The notes: generated by a model from the letters alone, not told the origin. Shown: positions 55,201 through 62,904, counted from the stretch's first letter. The stretch: DNA of 64,000 nt from Flavobacterium fluviatile (GCF_010645065.1 NZ_JAADZW010000003.1:124001-188000), one strand, 5' to 3'. Made by a program: numbers and translations.

Positions 55201-56330
55201 CTCCATTGCAATTAGGCAATTATTATGCACAACCCGGAGGAACAGGCGTCATTATTCCGGCAGGGACTGTTTTAACTACATCCCAAAGAATATATGTTTA
55301 CGCCATTTCAGGAAACCGACTGACCTGTACAAGCGAAAAAAACTTTTTAGTCAACATCTCAGCAACTCCGGTATTAGTAAATGCTCCGGATGTTACCGTT
55401 TGTGGAAGTTATACTTTGCCTCCTTTATCGGTTGGGAATTATTACAGCGGACCCGATGCAACCGGAACACTTTATACATCCGGACAGCAAATAACCGCCA
55501 GCCAGCAAATGTATATTTACGCAGCTGCAGCCGGAAACCCTGATTGCAATGCTCAGGATGATTTTAATATTACGGTGTATCCTCTCAAAAATCTGCTGTT
55601 GCGAAACGAAATAATCTGCGTTGATTTTCAAACAGGGACTACGCTACGCTCGGCGCAACTGAGATCAGGACTTGATCCGGCTATCTATACGGTCGACTGG
55701 TATTTAGCCGGAAACAAAGTTGGTACGGGTCCTGATTATACTGCATCAAAAGAGGGCACTTACACCCTTCAGATTACTAAAAATACGCCTGATGTTGGAA
55801 ATGATTGCGGCTACAATCCGGCTACGGTTATTGTCGAAAAATCAGGTCCGGCAGTTGCTTCCGTCAATATGAACTACTCATTTCAGGAAAATACAGACGT
55901 CACCGTAACATTGCACAACGGTTTCGGGAGCTATGAATACCAGCTGGATGACGGCAGTTTTCAAACCAGCAACATATTTCGTGATGTCGATTCAGGAGAG
56001 CACGTTATCACGGTACGGGATATCAAAGGAAACTGCGACGACCAGATTCTCATTATCAACGTCCTCAAATATCCCAAGTTTTTTACTCCCAACAACGACG
56101 GTTACAATGACACCTGGAACATTCCGGATCTCGCTTACCAGCCCGACGCGTACATCAATATCTTCGACCGGTACGGAAAAACATTAAAGCAGATAAAACC
56201 TTCCGGTCCCGGCTGGGACGGCAATTACAATGGCGATCCGCTTCCCTCTACCGATTACTGGTTTCAGGTTTTCTATACCCTAAACGGAACATTCCAGGTT
56301 TTCAGGGCTCATTTTAGTATGAAACGATAA
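52275..56330 (+). CDS. Large T9SS-secreted surface protein with choice-of-anchor L domain and eight repeats
   Basis: The 1351-residue protein has a signal peptide (SALLLLLLLFSTLSSSQG), a choice-of-anchor L domain at about 20-265 (LAIPELVRQELMQNAC, SFDFLFASNEYGEFQCGFSDVFAFIL, GDYNDSNYDSAVFIKGG) and an Ig-like module (about 270-335). Eight tandem repeats of 65-72 residues then run from about 535 to 1105, each with a Cys-x-S-Y-T-L-P-P-L core, G-x-Y-Y, and a ITxSQTIYxYA strand. The C-terminal FFTPNNDGYNDTWNIPD...YINIFDRYGK...HFSMKR is the type B T9SS/gliding-motility-associated signal. It is probably an adhesin displayed on the surface. The 3' end is shared with a downstream repeat element. Confidence 0.92.
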   Translation: MRSALLLLLLLFSTLSSSQGITVDTTTLAIPELVRQELMQNACANESNFRFSSRLGIGKFTNTNPNFPITHGIIIRNGIAKHTEGAYTGTNESTRLNNNNDSDLQNISNENGQIVPITDVSYLQFDFTPLSSNFSFDFLFASNEYGEFQCGFSDVFAFILTDLTTGVSTNLAVVPGTPTPVSVKNIRDQQYNSACLSANANLFDRYNVNNPAGSAINMRGETKVLKASSTVIPNRTYSIKLAIGDYNDSNYDSAVFIKGGSFMTTMDLGPDRLICEGEKIILQSDIAGNYSYEWTLNGAVIPGETGSSLTVEQSGTYGVTATLSGCVIKDQVIIKDLVIKTPKNLIACYNTNGTYQYDLTQNNLTSLGIDPSKYTIYYFDSLASANANGPAIPQNQLNSFTSSGNQTIYIKAVPLNNNSFFCTNIISFDLLVTPPVNIVQPPDIRVCNTITGRVIVDLTVQESAILNGQNPSDYKISYYTSQTSANSATNNIADPKAFNTSTAQTPQTIWVRVENIASAVCYATVNFEIIIYSLPPVDDIPNVIACNSYTLPPIANGEYNTGPNGTGTKLNAGDVITKGGVYYIFNRSAANGCTNENSFNVILIYELSFKKEVCGEYTVPRVAAGGFFSAAGGQGNPIPAGTIFTTSQTIYYYARINGAVCRDEAVPFTVFPLPLVDKPANVLTCDSYTLPPLTNGNYYTATGGLGTRLNAGSNITASRTLYVFANDGRCTNEHSFKIDIVKSSAFVPVTRCGNYVLPPVAVGGYYTAPAGQGQNIPAGTNITTSQTVYYYAATTTSPNCTDNLKYEITIKTLPLVDTPGNRVECERYVLPALVNGKYYTKTNGGGTALKAGDVITSTQTIFVYATNTDCTNEHSFVVEIRKRPLVDSFTDVVTCSAFKLPVLKNGKYYTATGGPHGQGVQISEGTLINTNQTIYIYNELADFTSCSNETFFRVTYNGIDVGTFTDVNVCDSYTLPPLQLGNYYAQPGGTGVIIPAGTVLTTSQRIYVYAISGNRLTCTSEKNFLVNISATPVLVNAPDVTVCGSYTLPPLSVGNYYSGPDATGTLYTSGQQITASQQMYIYAAAAGNPDCNAQDDFNITVYPLKNLLLRNEIICVDFQTGTTLRSAQLRSGLDPAIYTVDWYLAGNKVGTGPDYTASKEGTYTLQITKNTPDVGNDCGYNPATVIVEKSGPAVASVNMNYSFQENTDVTVTLHNGFGSYEYQLDDGSFQTSNIFRDVDSGEHVITVRDIKGNCDDQILIINVLKYPKFFTPNNDGYNDTWNIPDLAYQPDAYINIFDRYGKTLKQIKPSGPGWDGNYNGDPLPSTDYWFQVFYTLNGTFQVFRAHFSMKR

Positions 56331-56583
56331 TCATTTGGGCGTGCCACCATCCCGGCAAGAGGGCAACATACTTTGTGGTTATTCGCCCTTTTACCGGCAT
56401 GCTGTCAGGCTGTACGCGTTACTTAGGTAACCTGCTCCCATCCTTCACGCGGGCGCAAGAACATTTTTGTAAGTTTGAGATTATTATTTTTCTATATTTG
56501 GAAAAATATACGAAACGAACATTCGTATATACACCTAAATTTGGGTAGATATGCGAATGTTTGTTTCGCGTATAAATAAGTTA
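56309..56583 (+). repeat. Structured element, copy A
   Basis: This roughly 275-bp stretch begins within the last codons of the T9SS gene and ends at AAATAAGTTA. It is about 85% identical, by eye, to 60179-60448. It holds a long hairpin (CCGGCAAGAGGGC paired with GCCCTTTTACCGG), a small stem GTTAC/GTAAC around TTAG, and the conserved TCCCATCCTTCACGCGGGC. Base changes against copy B preserve pairing. The gap between the T9SS gene and the next start is fully occupied by it. Confidence 0.75.
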
Positions 56584-56595
56584 GGCACAATTTAT

Positions 56596-57285
56596 ATGGA
56601 CATTCTTCTCAATTTCATAAGCGCAATCATCGGTGGACTCATAGTTTGGGCTGTTCAACAACTTTATCAAAATAACAGAGAAAACAAAAAATCGAAACAT
56701 GTACAAATAAGACATAAAGAAAAAATCCTTGATTTTGAGATTTTAGAAAAACTAAAACCCGGAATGCACATAGATTTGATGAAAGAATATTTTGGAAATC
56801 CTTACAAGTTATTTAAAGATGATGATGAAGTATTTAATGAAAAATTAATTACGACGAATTCATACCTGTATTCTTTCAGAAATGCAGATATAAAAATTAC
56901 TTCAAAAGATAACTTAACAATTGACACTGTTACGGTTTTTCCAAGAGATAAAACGTTTAATATAACCAAATTTGTCGAAGGCTTAAATTTAAATTCAAGT
57001 AAAATTAATCTAGCAAGAGTTAATGAAGAATTGCTTTCAATTTCCGAACACACATTTATTGCTGCTAGGCTCGACTATTGTTTTGCACTAAAATATCGAA
57101 TCGCAAATCCATTATATCTAACCATAACATTATTTGGAGTTATGGAAGGTGATTTTCATGAATATTTTGAGACGGAAGATCCAAACCTATTTTTAAATGG
57201 ATTAATTACAGGAATATGTATTTCAGAATATACTGATTTAGAGAATGAGAATATTTTCTACATTTATGAGTATGAACTTCGGTAA
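56596..57285 (+). CDS. Hypothetical membrane-anchored protein, 229 residues
   Basis: I do not recognise a family. From the chosen start at 56596 (MDILLNFISAIIGG) the protein has one N-terminal membrane helix (about 3-21), a short charged linker, and a soluble domain with FEILEKLKPGMHIDLMKEYFGNPYKLF near its start, which recalls SmpA/BLUF-like 'G-M-x-x-x-x-V-x-x-x-x-G-x-P' lipoprotein motifs. The frame extends upstream to 56551, but that part belongs to the structured repeat. The gene is bracketed by TTAGGC (56581-56586) and GCCTAA (57291-57296), exact inverse complements. Confidence 0.6.
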   Translation: MDILLNFISAIIGGLIVWAVQQLYQNNRENKKSKHVQIRHKEKILDFEILEKLKPGMHIDLMKEYFGNPYKLFKDDDEVFNEKLITTNSYLYSFRNADIKITSKDNLTIDTVTVFPRDKTFNITKFVEGLNLNSSKINLARVNEELLSISEHTFIAARLDYCFALKYRIANPLYLTITLFGVMEGDFHEYFETEDPNLFLNGLITGICISEYTDLENENIFYIYEYELR

Positions 57286-57290
57286 ACTGC

Positions 57291-57426
57291 GCCTAACAGC
57301 AAGCAAGCGCAATCGCTGAACTAGCTTCTAACCGGAGCAATACAAATCACGAAAAAACATTATCTTCACCGATAAAACTCAGCTCGCTTCGCCGCGACTG
57401 ACGCCTGCTTGCAAACCGTTACCAGC
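57291..57426 (+). other. Hairpin element between two accessory genes (attC-like)
   Basis: The stretch starts GCCTAAC, fitting the integron inverse core RYYYAAC, and ends GTTACCAGC. Its flanks pair (GCAAGCA near 57301 with TGCTTGC near 57405). The left end is complementary to the sequence just before the preceding gene, and the right end to the sequence just after the following gene, as in integron cassettes. No integrase is in the window and the 3' core does not match GTTRRRY, so it is called attC-like only. Confidence 0.4.
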
Positions 57427-57470
57427 TATATTCTCCCAGATCACGAAAATAAAACAAGAAAAATTATAGA

Positions 57471-58061
57471 ATGGAAAATGATTTTACGAAAATAATGTCC
57501 AATAGAAGTGACGAAGAACTAATCAAAATTGTAACTGTTGATATTGGAAAATATCAAGAATTAGCAATTGAAACTGCAAAAAAAGAAATTAAACTCAGAA
57601 ATATCGACTCAACTCGTTTTAAAGAAGTTGCAGAAAAAGTGGAGGCAGAAAAGCAGAAACTTGAAAAATTAGAAAATAATACTGTCCACTCAAAAATTAG
57701 ATTTCTAAATTTCCTGATTGACTTTACTATAATTTTTGTGATTTATTTCATGATTATTCCCAATATTGAAACTTTATTATCACTAACGAACCAAACAGAA
57801 AGAGCAATATACAGAATAACAACATTAATAATTTTTATTGCTACTTATTATATAGTTTTTGAACACAAATACCAGAAAACAGTCGGGAAAATTATAACTA
57901 AAACTAAAGTTGTAAACTTAGAAGGAGAAAAAGCGGAGCTTGGTGATATAATAAGCCGAACATTTTGTCGATTAATTCCTTTTGATAGATTTTCATTCTT
58001 TTTCACAAGAAATGGATTTCATGATGCAATATCAAAAACGAAAGTAATAAAAGACAACTAA
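57471..58061 (+). CDS. RDD family membrane protein
   Basis: The 196-residue protein starts with a helical, charged region (about 1-70, with a coiled-coil-like KEVAEKVEAEKQKLEKLEN). An RDD domain follows with membrane helices FLNFLIDFTIIFVIYFMII and YRITTLIIFIATYYIVF, and the family's HKYQKTVGKIITKTKVVNLEG and IISRTFCRLIPFDRFSF segments. RDD proteins are small membrane proteins, some involved in ion transport. The gene unit is bracketed by TTACCAGC (57419-57426) and GCTGGTAA (58073-58080). Confidence 0.8.
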   Translation: MENDFTKIMSNRSDEELIKIVTVDIGKYQELAIETAKKEIKLRNIDSTRFKEVAEKVEAEKQKLEKLENNTVHSKIRFLNFLIDFTIIFVIYFMIIPNIETLLSLTNQTERAIYRITTLIIFIATYYIVFEHKYQKTVGKIITKTKVVNLEGEKAELGDIISRTFCRLIPFDRFSFFFTRNGFHDAISKTKVIKDN

Positions 58062-58098
58062 ATAAAAATACAGCTGGTAATCGAGTAGACGGCTTCCG

Positions 58099-58279
58099 AT
58101 CTGGTGCTCGTTTGCAACGAGTACCTATACAAATCAAAAGATAAATCGTAGCGTTTGTCCGCGGTTATTAATTCAAAACTTCCTTAATTCATTAGGCAAT
58201 TTATTTAAATAGTGGCGTTACAAACGCTATATTTAGTTCTTATAAGTAAACAGGTACTCGTTGCAAACGAGCACCAGAT
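58099..58279. mobile_element. MITE-like element, copy 1 (intact ends)
   Basis: About 181 bp run from ATCTGGTGCTCG to CGAGCACCAGAT. Each end is itself a small palindrome (CTCGTTTGCAACGAG), and the two ends are inverted relative to one another over about 28 bp. The interior has a second inverted pair (AGCGTTTG ... CAAACGCT). It carries no gene. The same element occurs at 61731 and 62602. The gap 58062-58323 contains only this element and the end of the preceding gene unit. Confidence 0.75.
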
Positions 58280-58323
58280 TGACTTCATAAGATGCTAGTG
58301 AGCAAAATACTGAAATACTAGTA

Positions 58324-58944
58324 TTAATCCGGAAACCATCTATCAATCAAAGTTTTTATTTCCAATTTCGCCTTTTCAAGAATTGAATCTAATTGGTCTC
58401 TGTTTTGATCCACTCCAAAAGCCGAAATCTGTTCTGAAGAGATACCCATAAAATCAAAATTTTGTTTTATTGTAGAGGAAGCAAATTCCCTTATAGTACC
58501 GGAATTATTATAGTCAAATCCACTGACTACTATTGATAAAGCCTTTTTATCTTTACAAAGACCGCTAAAACCTGTTTCAGGGCTAAAAGAAAATGTCTTA
58601 TCACTAACCACAATAGCATCTATCCAGGCCTTTACTGTTGCCGGCATTGAAAAATTGTAAATTGGAAAAGCCAATACAATATTATCAGCCGCAATCACTT
58701 CCTCTATAAGTTTGTGATGATTAGACAGCGTTAAGAGTTCTGTTTCCGAAAAGTCTCTTTTACCCATATTCCATTCCATTATTAAATTCAAATTTTTCTC
58801 TAATAACAAATCTGGCGGAGTTTCAGCTAAATCTAAATGTTTTATTTCTGTTTTTCCTTTTGCCAGTTCCACAAATTCATTAAATAAAATTTTTGTGTAA
58901 GAGCCTTTTCTAGGGGTGTAATTTATTACTAATGTTTTTTTCAT
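58324..58944 (-). CDS. NAD(P)H-dependent FMN oxidoreductase, azoreductase-like
   Basis: This 206-residue flavodoxin-fold enzyme probably reduces quinones or azo/nitro compounds with NAD(P)H using FMN. The phosphate-binding loop is NYTPRKGSYTKILF; the isoalloxazine-binding FPIYNFSMPATVKAWIDAIV is typical of AzoR-type proteins; the late VVSGFDYNNSGTIREF contributes to the second flavin site. It is transcribed divergently from a LysR-type regulator gene 80 bp away, which is the classic layout for a regulator controlling its neighbour. Confidence 0.88.
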   Translation of the reverse strand: MKKTLVINYTPRKGSYTKILFNEFVELAKGKTEIKHLDLAETPPDLLLEKNLNLIMEWNMGKRDFSETELLTLSNHHKLIEEVIAADNIVLAFPIYNFSMPATVKAWIDAIVVSDKTFSFSPETGFSGLCKDKKALSIVVSGFDYNNSGTIREFASSTIKQNFDFMGISSEQISAFGVDQNRDQLDSILEKAKLEIKTLIDRWFPD

Positions 58945-59024
58945 TTGTCCATTTTTTTTACAAATATAGAATCAGCACATTAATAATTTTAATTATTTTT
59001 GTTTGCTTATTTATAATATATGTT

Positions 59025-59918
59025 ATGATTAATTTAGAATGGCTGAGAACTTTTAGCGCTATATATGACTGTAAAAATATAACCGAAGCTTCAAAAAAAT
59101 TAAATATGACGCAACCCGGAGTCAGTAAACATTTATCTGCCCTGGAAAGCCATATTGGAAAAAAACTATTTGAAAGAACTACCCGGAAATTAGAACCTAC
59201 CGAATATGGAAAATTTTTATATTCACAAATTAATAATCCATTAAGTGAATTAGAAAAAGTAGAATATTATTCCGGTCAAAGAGCAAAAAAACAACGATCT
59301 GCCATAACAATTGGCTGTACAACAGACTTTTTCAGAAAAGAATTAATACATCATATTTATACTTTTGACATGTATATAGTGATCCATTTCGGAAATGAAA
59401 AAGAATTGATTGAAGCTCTTGAAATGGAAAAAATTCAATTATTGGCTGGAATAAAAAAACACGATACTTACGACCATCAATTCACATACCTAAAGAATGA
59501 AGGGTTAGAATTAATTTGCTCTAATTCTATTGTTCTTCCGGAGAATATTGAAAAAAATGATACCCAATTCATCACATGGCTGCAAAAGCAAACCTGGTTT
59601 ACCTATGACAATAACCAAAATGATATAAAAAAGTTCTGGGATTCCAGATTTAATACCAGTCCTAAAATAGTTCCAAGATATATATTACCCTCCTATCTGG
59701 ACATCATAGAAGCTTTAAAAAATAATAGCGGATTTAGTATAGTTCCTAAACATTTATGTGAGGAAGCGTTAGACAAAAATTTAATAAAAACACCCATTAA
59801 GTCTTCTAAAATAACAGAGCAAAAACTATTTTATTCATTCAAGCTGAAGAATAATAACCTGAAAGAAATTAACCTTTTTATAGAGAAGATGAAAAACACT
59901 AATTTACCGCCTAATTAA
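59025..59918 (+). CDS. LysR-type transcriptional regulator
   Basis: The chosen start at 59025 (MINLEWLRTFSAIYDC) gives a 297-residue protein of normal LysR layout. The N-terminal winged helix contains NITEASKKLNMTQPGVSKHLSALESHIGKKLFERTTRKLEPT, and a periplasmic-binding-like effector domain follows from about residue 90. The frame extends back to 58932 but would overlap the divergent oxidoreductase gene and adds an unlikely hydrophobic leader. It probably controls the adjacent flavin oxidoreductase. Confidence 0.92.
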   Translation: MINLEWLRTFSAIYDCKNITEASKKLNMTQPGVSKHLSALESHIGKKLFERTTRKLEPTEYGKFLYSQINNPLSELEKVEYYSGQRAKKQRSAITIGCTTDFFRKELIHHIYTFDMYIVIHFGNEKELIEALEMEKIQLLAGIKKHDTYDHQFTYLKNEGLELICSNSIVLPENIEKNDTQFITWLQKQTWFTYDNNQNDIKKFWDSRFNTSPKIVPRYILPSYLDIIEALKNNSGFSIVPKHLCEEALDKNLIKTPIKSSKITEQKLFYSFKLKNNNLKEINLFIEKMKNTNLPPN

Positions 59919-59931
59919 ATTAACCCGGTGG

Positions 59932-60120
59932 GTGAAATTAAAATAAGTTTCAGGCTGAGTCCATTCGGCTTCGCTCAGGATAAACTTAGTCGAAGCCCTT
60001 TTGAGCTCTTAAGCCTTCGACTCCGCTCAGGATGACATCAATTTTTTAGGTTATAAATGATGTTTTACTTATTATTTTATACTTATTAATTCATTTTAAA
60101 TCAATTTCACCCAACGGGTT
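59932..60120. mobile_element. Small element with 18-bp terminal inverted repeats
   Basis: AACCCGGTGGGTGAAATT (59932-59949) is matched 17 of 18 by the reverse complement of 60103-60120. The 189-bp element has no gene. Its interior contains two CTTCG(A)CTCCGCTCAGGAT-like segments common in flavobacterial intergenic DNA. With copy B of the structured element it fills the gap 59919-60497. Confidence 0.55.
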
Positions 60121-60178
60121 GAATTAGTTTTTAAGAACACAACTGATTTAGTATAAATATTAGCAACCCCATCTGCAC

Positions 60179-60448
60179 TCATTTTAGTATAAAACGATAA
60201 ACATTTGGGCGTGCCACCCTCCCGATAAGTGGGCCAACTCTCTCTACGTTTATTCGCCCACTTACCGGGCTGCTGTCAGGCTGTCCGCGTTACTTCGGTA
60301 ACCTGCTCCCATCCTTCACGCGGGCATAAGGACATTTTTGTAAGTTTGAGATTATTATTTTTTTATATTTGGAAAATAATACGAAACATCAGCTTCTCAT
60401 ATACACATGAATTTGGGTAGAATGTTTGTTTCGCATATAAATAAGTTA
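60179..60448 (+). repeat. Structured element, copy B
   Basis: This 270-bp copy starts with a relic of a T9SS gene tail (CATTTTAGTATAAAACGATAA minus its first base is identical in layout to the end of the gene at 56330) although no such gene precedes it. The main hairpin is CCCGATAAGTGGGC paired with GCCCACTTACCGGG, and the small stem GTTAC-TTCG-GTAAC carries a UUCG-type loop. It sits just upstream of another orphan gene, as copy A does. Confidence 0.75.
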
Positions 60449-60497
60449 CCATATATTGCCAAAAACTGGCGGAGTCAAGAACCGAACCAAAAACAAA

Positions 60498-60995
60498 ATG
60501 AGTAATATGGATGAAAAACTCATCGATGCCATTCTTAATGACATTTACAATAATTCTGAGTATATATTAGAAGAATCGGACATAGTGCGTAATGACGCTA
60601 CACAAATTCAGTATCGGGAAATTGTAAGCTTTCTTTGCGAAAATGCCTTTATAAGACAGCCTTTTAAAAATCACGGTAAGTTAACTATATTGGAAAAAGG
60701 TAATGAAGTCATACGTTCAGGTGGTTGGAAAAAATATTTAGATATAGAACAACAAGCAAAAGAAAGAAACACACAAAAGGCAATATACGACGCGCGAATT
60801 TCAAAATTTCAAGCAACGTATGGAAAATACTCATTACCAATTTCAGCGATTGCTCTTTTGGTTGCAATTGGATCATTGATTGTAGGAATATTAATGTATC
60901 AATCAAGAATAAAAGAGCTTGAGATGAAACAAGAAGTGTTAGAAAGAAAAATCTATAAAATTGATTCAGTGAAAACTATTTCTAAACAAAAGTAA
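60498..60995 (+). CDS. Hypothetical protein with one membrane helix, 165 residues
   Basis: The start at 60498 (MSNMDEKLIDAILNDIYNNSEY) is preferred to the upstream frame opening at 60456. Residues about 1-75 look like a winged-helix-type domain (DATQIQYREIVSFLCENAFIRQ, KLTILEKGNEVIRSGGWKKYL). A helical linker leads to one membrane segment (SLPISAIALLVAIGSLIVGILMY), and a short C-terminal coiled coil (RIKELEMKQEVLERKIYKI) follows. I cannot name a family. It lies directly after copy B of the structured element. Confidence 0.65.
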   Translation: MSNMDEKLIDAILNDIYNNSEYILEESDIVRNDATQIQYREIVSFLCENAFIRQPFKNHGKLTILEKGNEVIRSGGWKKYLDIEQQAKERNTQKAIYDARISKFQATYGKYSLPISAIALLVAIGSLIVGILMYQSRIKELEMKQEVLERKIYKIDSVKTISKQK

Positions 60996-61217
60996 TTCAA
61001 AGCAACAAGCTGATAAATACCACTAATCTCCATTTTCTCAACATGTTATATTGTACATTTCATTTCCACAAGCAACAAAACTGAGTTTTTTTCAACTTTA
61101 GAAGTTAGAAAAAATTATAAGTTTTGTTAACTTCCGTTCGGCAGAGAATACAATCTCCGAAAGGCGGCAACGCGCGGTTAGCGACCTAATGTTTAGTAGC
61201 CATTTTACAACAAACGA
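60996..61217. other. Intergenic stretch with palindromic boundary sequence
   Basis: No gene is present. From about 61130 there is a GC-richer palindromic part (CGTTCGGCAGAGAATACAAT, CTCCGAAAGGCGGCAACGCG, CGGTTAGCGACCTAATG) that differs from the AT-rich surroundings. Its GTAGCC (61196-61201) is the inverse complement of GGCTAC (61722-61727) beyond the next gene, the same bracketing seen for the genes at 56596 and 57471. Confidence 0.4.
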
Positions 61218-61715
61218 ATGAAAAAGATAATTACGTTTTTAACTGTATTAATTTTTAACTTTTGTTTCTGTCAAAGTGAACAAGAAATCAAAAGTTCTTT
61301 GAAAAAAATATCTAAAGAATATTTAAGCGAAATGTATATTAACAAAAAGTATGATTCTGCCTCTAAATTTTGGGATAATGGGATGTTAGTAGAAATGCAA
61401 AACTATTACATTAAAAGCGGTCAAGGCAATTTTTCGGATGTCACTTTAAACGAAAAAATAAAAACTGATGTCGAAAATTATTTTAATAAACTGAATAAGT
61501 TTAAAGTGGATAAAATATTAGACACTCAAATAGAAAATGTAAATGATAAAGTTATCGGATATGTTTTTTTTGAATATACAGAAACTCTAATAAACAATTC
61601 AGAAAAAATAAAAACAATGTTGACTTTGATTTCCTCAGACAATGAAAAGACTTGGCAAATTCAGGATTGGAAAATTAAAGACATTGTGGACAAAGTTAAC
61701 CGAAAATTATACTAA
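61218..61715 (+). CDS. Hypothetical secreted protein, 165 residues
   Basis: The protein has a signal peptide (IITFLTVLIFNFCFCQ) followed by a soluble alpha+beta domain of about 145 residues (EIKSSLKKISKEYLSEMY, VDKILDTQIENVNDKVIGYVFFEYTET, WQIQDWKIKDIV). The layout, with a helical start and a curved sheet ending in a W-x-I-x-D-W strand, is like small NTF2-like envelope proteins, but I cannot confirm a family. It is probably periplasmic. Confidence 0.65.
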   Translation: MKKIITFLTVLIFNFCFCQSEQEIKSSLKKISKEYLSEMYINKKYDSASKFWDNGMLVEMQNYYIKSGQGNFSDVTLNEKIKTDVENYFNKLNKFKVDKILDTQIENVNDKVIGYVFFEYTETLINNSEKIKTMLTLISSDNEKTWQIQDWKIKDIVDKVNRKLY

Positions 61716-61730
61716 AAAAACGGCTACCCT

Positions 61731-61911
61731 TCTGGTGCTCGTTTGCAACGAGTACCTACATAAATTAAAAGATAAATTGTAGCGTTTGTAACGCGGTTAT
61801 TAACTCAAAAGTTCATTAAAAATTTATAATAAAGCATCGTTTAAGCACAGGCGTCAAAAACGCTTTATTTATTTTTTATAAGTAAACATGTATTCGTTTA
61901 TACAGTACCTG
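61731..61911. mobile_element. MITE-like element, copy 2 (decayed right end)
   Basis: The left end (TCTGGTGCTCGTTTGCAACG) is identical to copies 1 and 3, and the interior follows the same order (AGCGTTTGTAACGCGG, TTATAAGTAAACATGTA). The right end is mutated, and the terminal GAGCACCAGA is lost. It begins 16 bp after the preceding stop codon. Confidence 0.65.
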
Positions 61912-61992
61912 TTTATGATTATTAATGACAATATAGCCCTACGAAGTCTTATTTATGAAACACTGCGCATTCTATCATAAAAAACAATAATC

Positions 61993-62586
61993 ATGAAAAT
62001 TTTTAAAACCATTTTAATTTTACTACTGACCGTTTTTTTAATTATTGCCGGATACATCTATTCTTTGACATTCAGGCCTGAAGGTCGTATGGATTGGGGT
62101 CAGGCCTTATTTTTAAAAGTAGCAGGCGACAATGATACACAAATAGCGCAACTCAAAAAAATGACGGTTGAACAACGTGGCCATTTCACAGATGCAGTAC
62201 CATTCAATACCAAAGGCCTGAATATTGACACACTTAAAATCACAAATGATAGCCTGACAGCCTTTATCTTCAAACCTAAAAACTTACCTAAAAACAGCCC
62301 TGTGATTATCTACTTTCATGGAGGTGCATTTGTTTTACCCTGGACAAATGTGTCAGTTACTTATGCTACACTTTTGGCTAATTCGTTTAAGGCCATTGTA
62401 GTTGGTGTTGATTATAGAGTAGCCCCTGAACACCCCTTTCCCATACCTAATAACGATTGTTATGCTGCATTGCTTTGGACAATACAAAATATTAAAAAAT
62501 GGGAAGGAAACCCAGCTCTACGAAGTGTTTTCAACAAGTGCTGCGCAAATGTCTCTGACTTTTCGCATTTTTTTATGCTGTTATAA
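61993..62586 (+). pseudogene. Truncated alpha/beta-hydrolase (HSL-type esterase) fragment
   Basis: The first 170 residues are a normal start of a hormone-sensitive-lipase-type esterase: a membrane-anchor or signal segment (TILILLLTVFLIIAGYIY), the oxyanion motif YFHGGAFVLP, and VDYRVAPEHPFPIPNNDCYAALLWTIQN. Homology stops at about residue 178, before the GDSAGG nucleophile elbow and the rest of the catalytic domain; the last residues are unrelated. The breakpoint coincides with a short repeat (62518-62547) that resembles 61939-61969 upstream of the gene. The protein cannot be an active esterase. Confidence 0.75.
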
Positions 62587-62601
62587 ATTCTAAATCACCC
62601 T

Positions 62602-62783
62602 TCTGGTGCTCGTTTGCAACGAGTACTTACACAAATTAAAAGATAAATCGTAGCGTTTGTAACGCGGTTATTAACTCAAAAGTTCCTTAAAGATTTATAA
62701 TAAAATTGTTTAAATAGCCGCGTTGGAAACGCTTTAATCAATTTTTATAAGTAAATAGGTACTCGTTGCAAACGAGCACCAGA
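62602..62783. mobile_element. MITE-like element, copy 3 (intact ends)
   Basis: The element is 182 bp long with the same terminal inverted repeats as copy 1 (TCTGGTGCTCG ... CGAGCACCAGA) and the same interior order. It lies 15 bp after the esterase fragment. The rest of the gap 62587-62940 has only the thiL promoter. Confidence 0.75.
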
Positions 62784-62904
62784 TTAAAGTTCAGCAAGCT
62801 TTGTCTGTAACATAGAGCGGGATCAATCTAAACAATAAAACCAGATGTTCCTCCTTCAAATCAATAATAGAATTTCTTGTATAGCAAATCAGCCATCAAC
62901 TTCG

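Noticed and set aside
56309..61730. A genuine class of integron
   Set aside because: No integrase or attI is visible and most boundary sequences do not match the GTTRRRY core; kept only as a cassette-like pattern.
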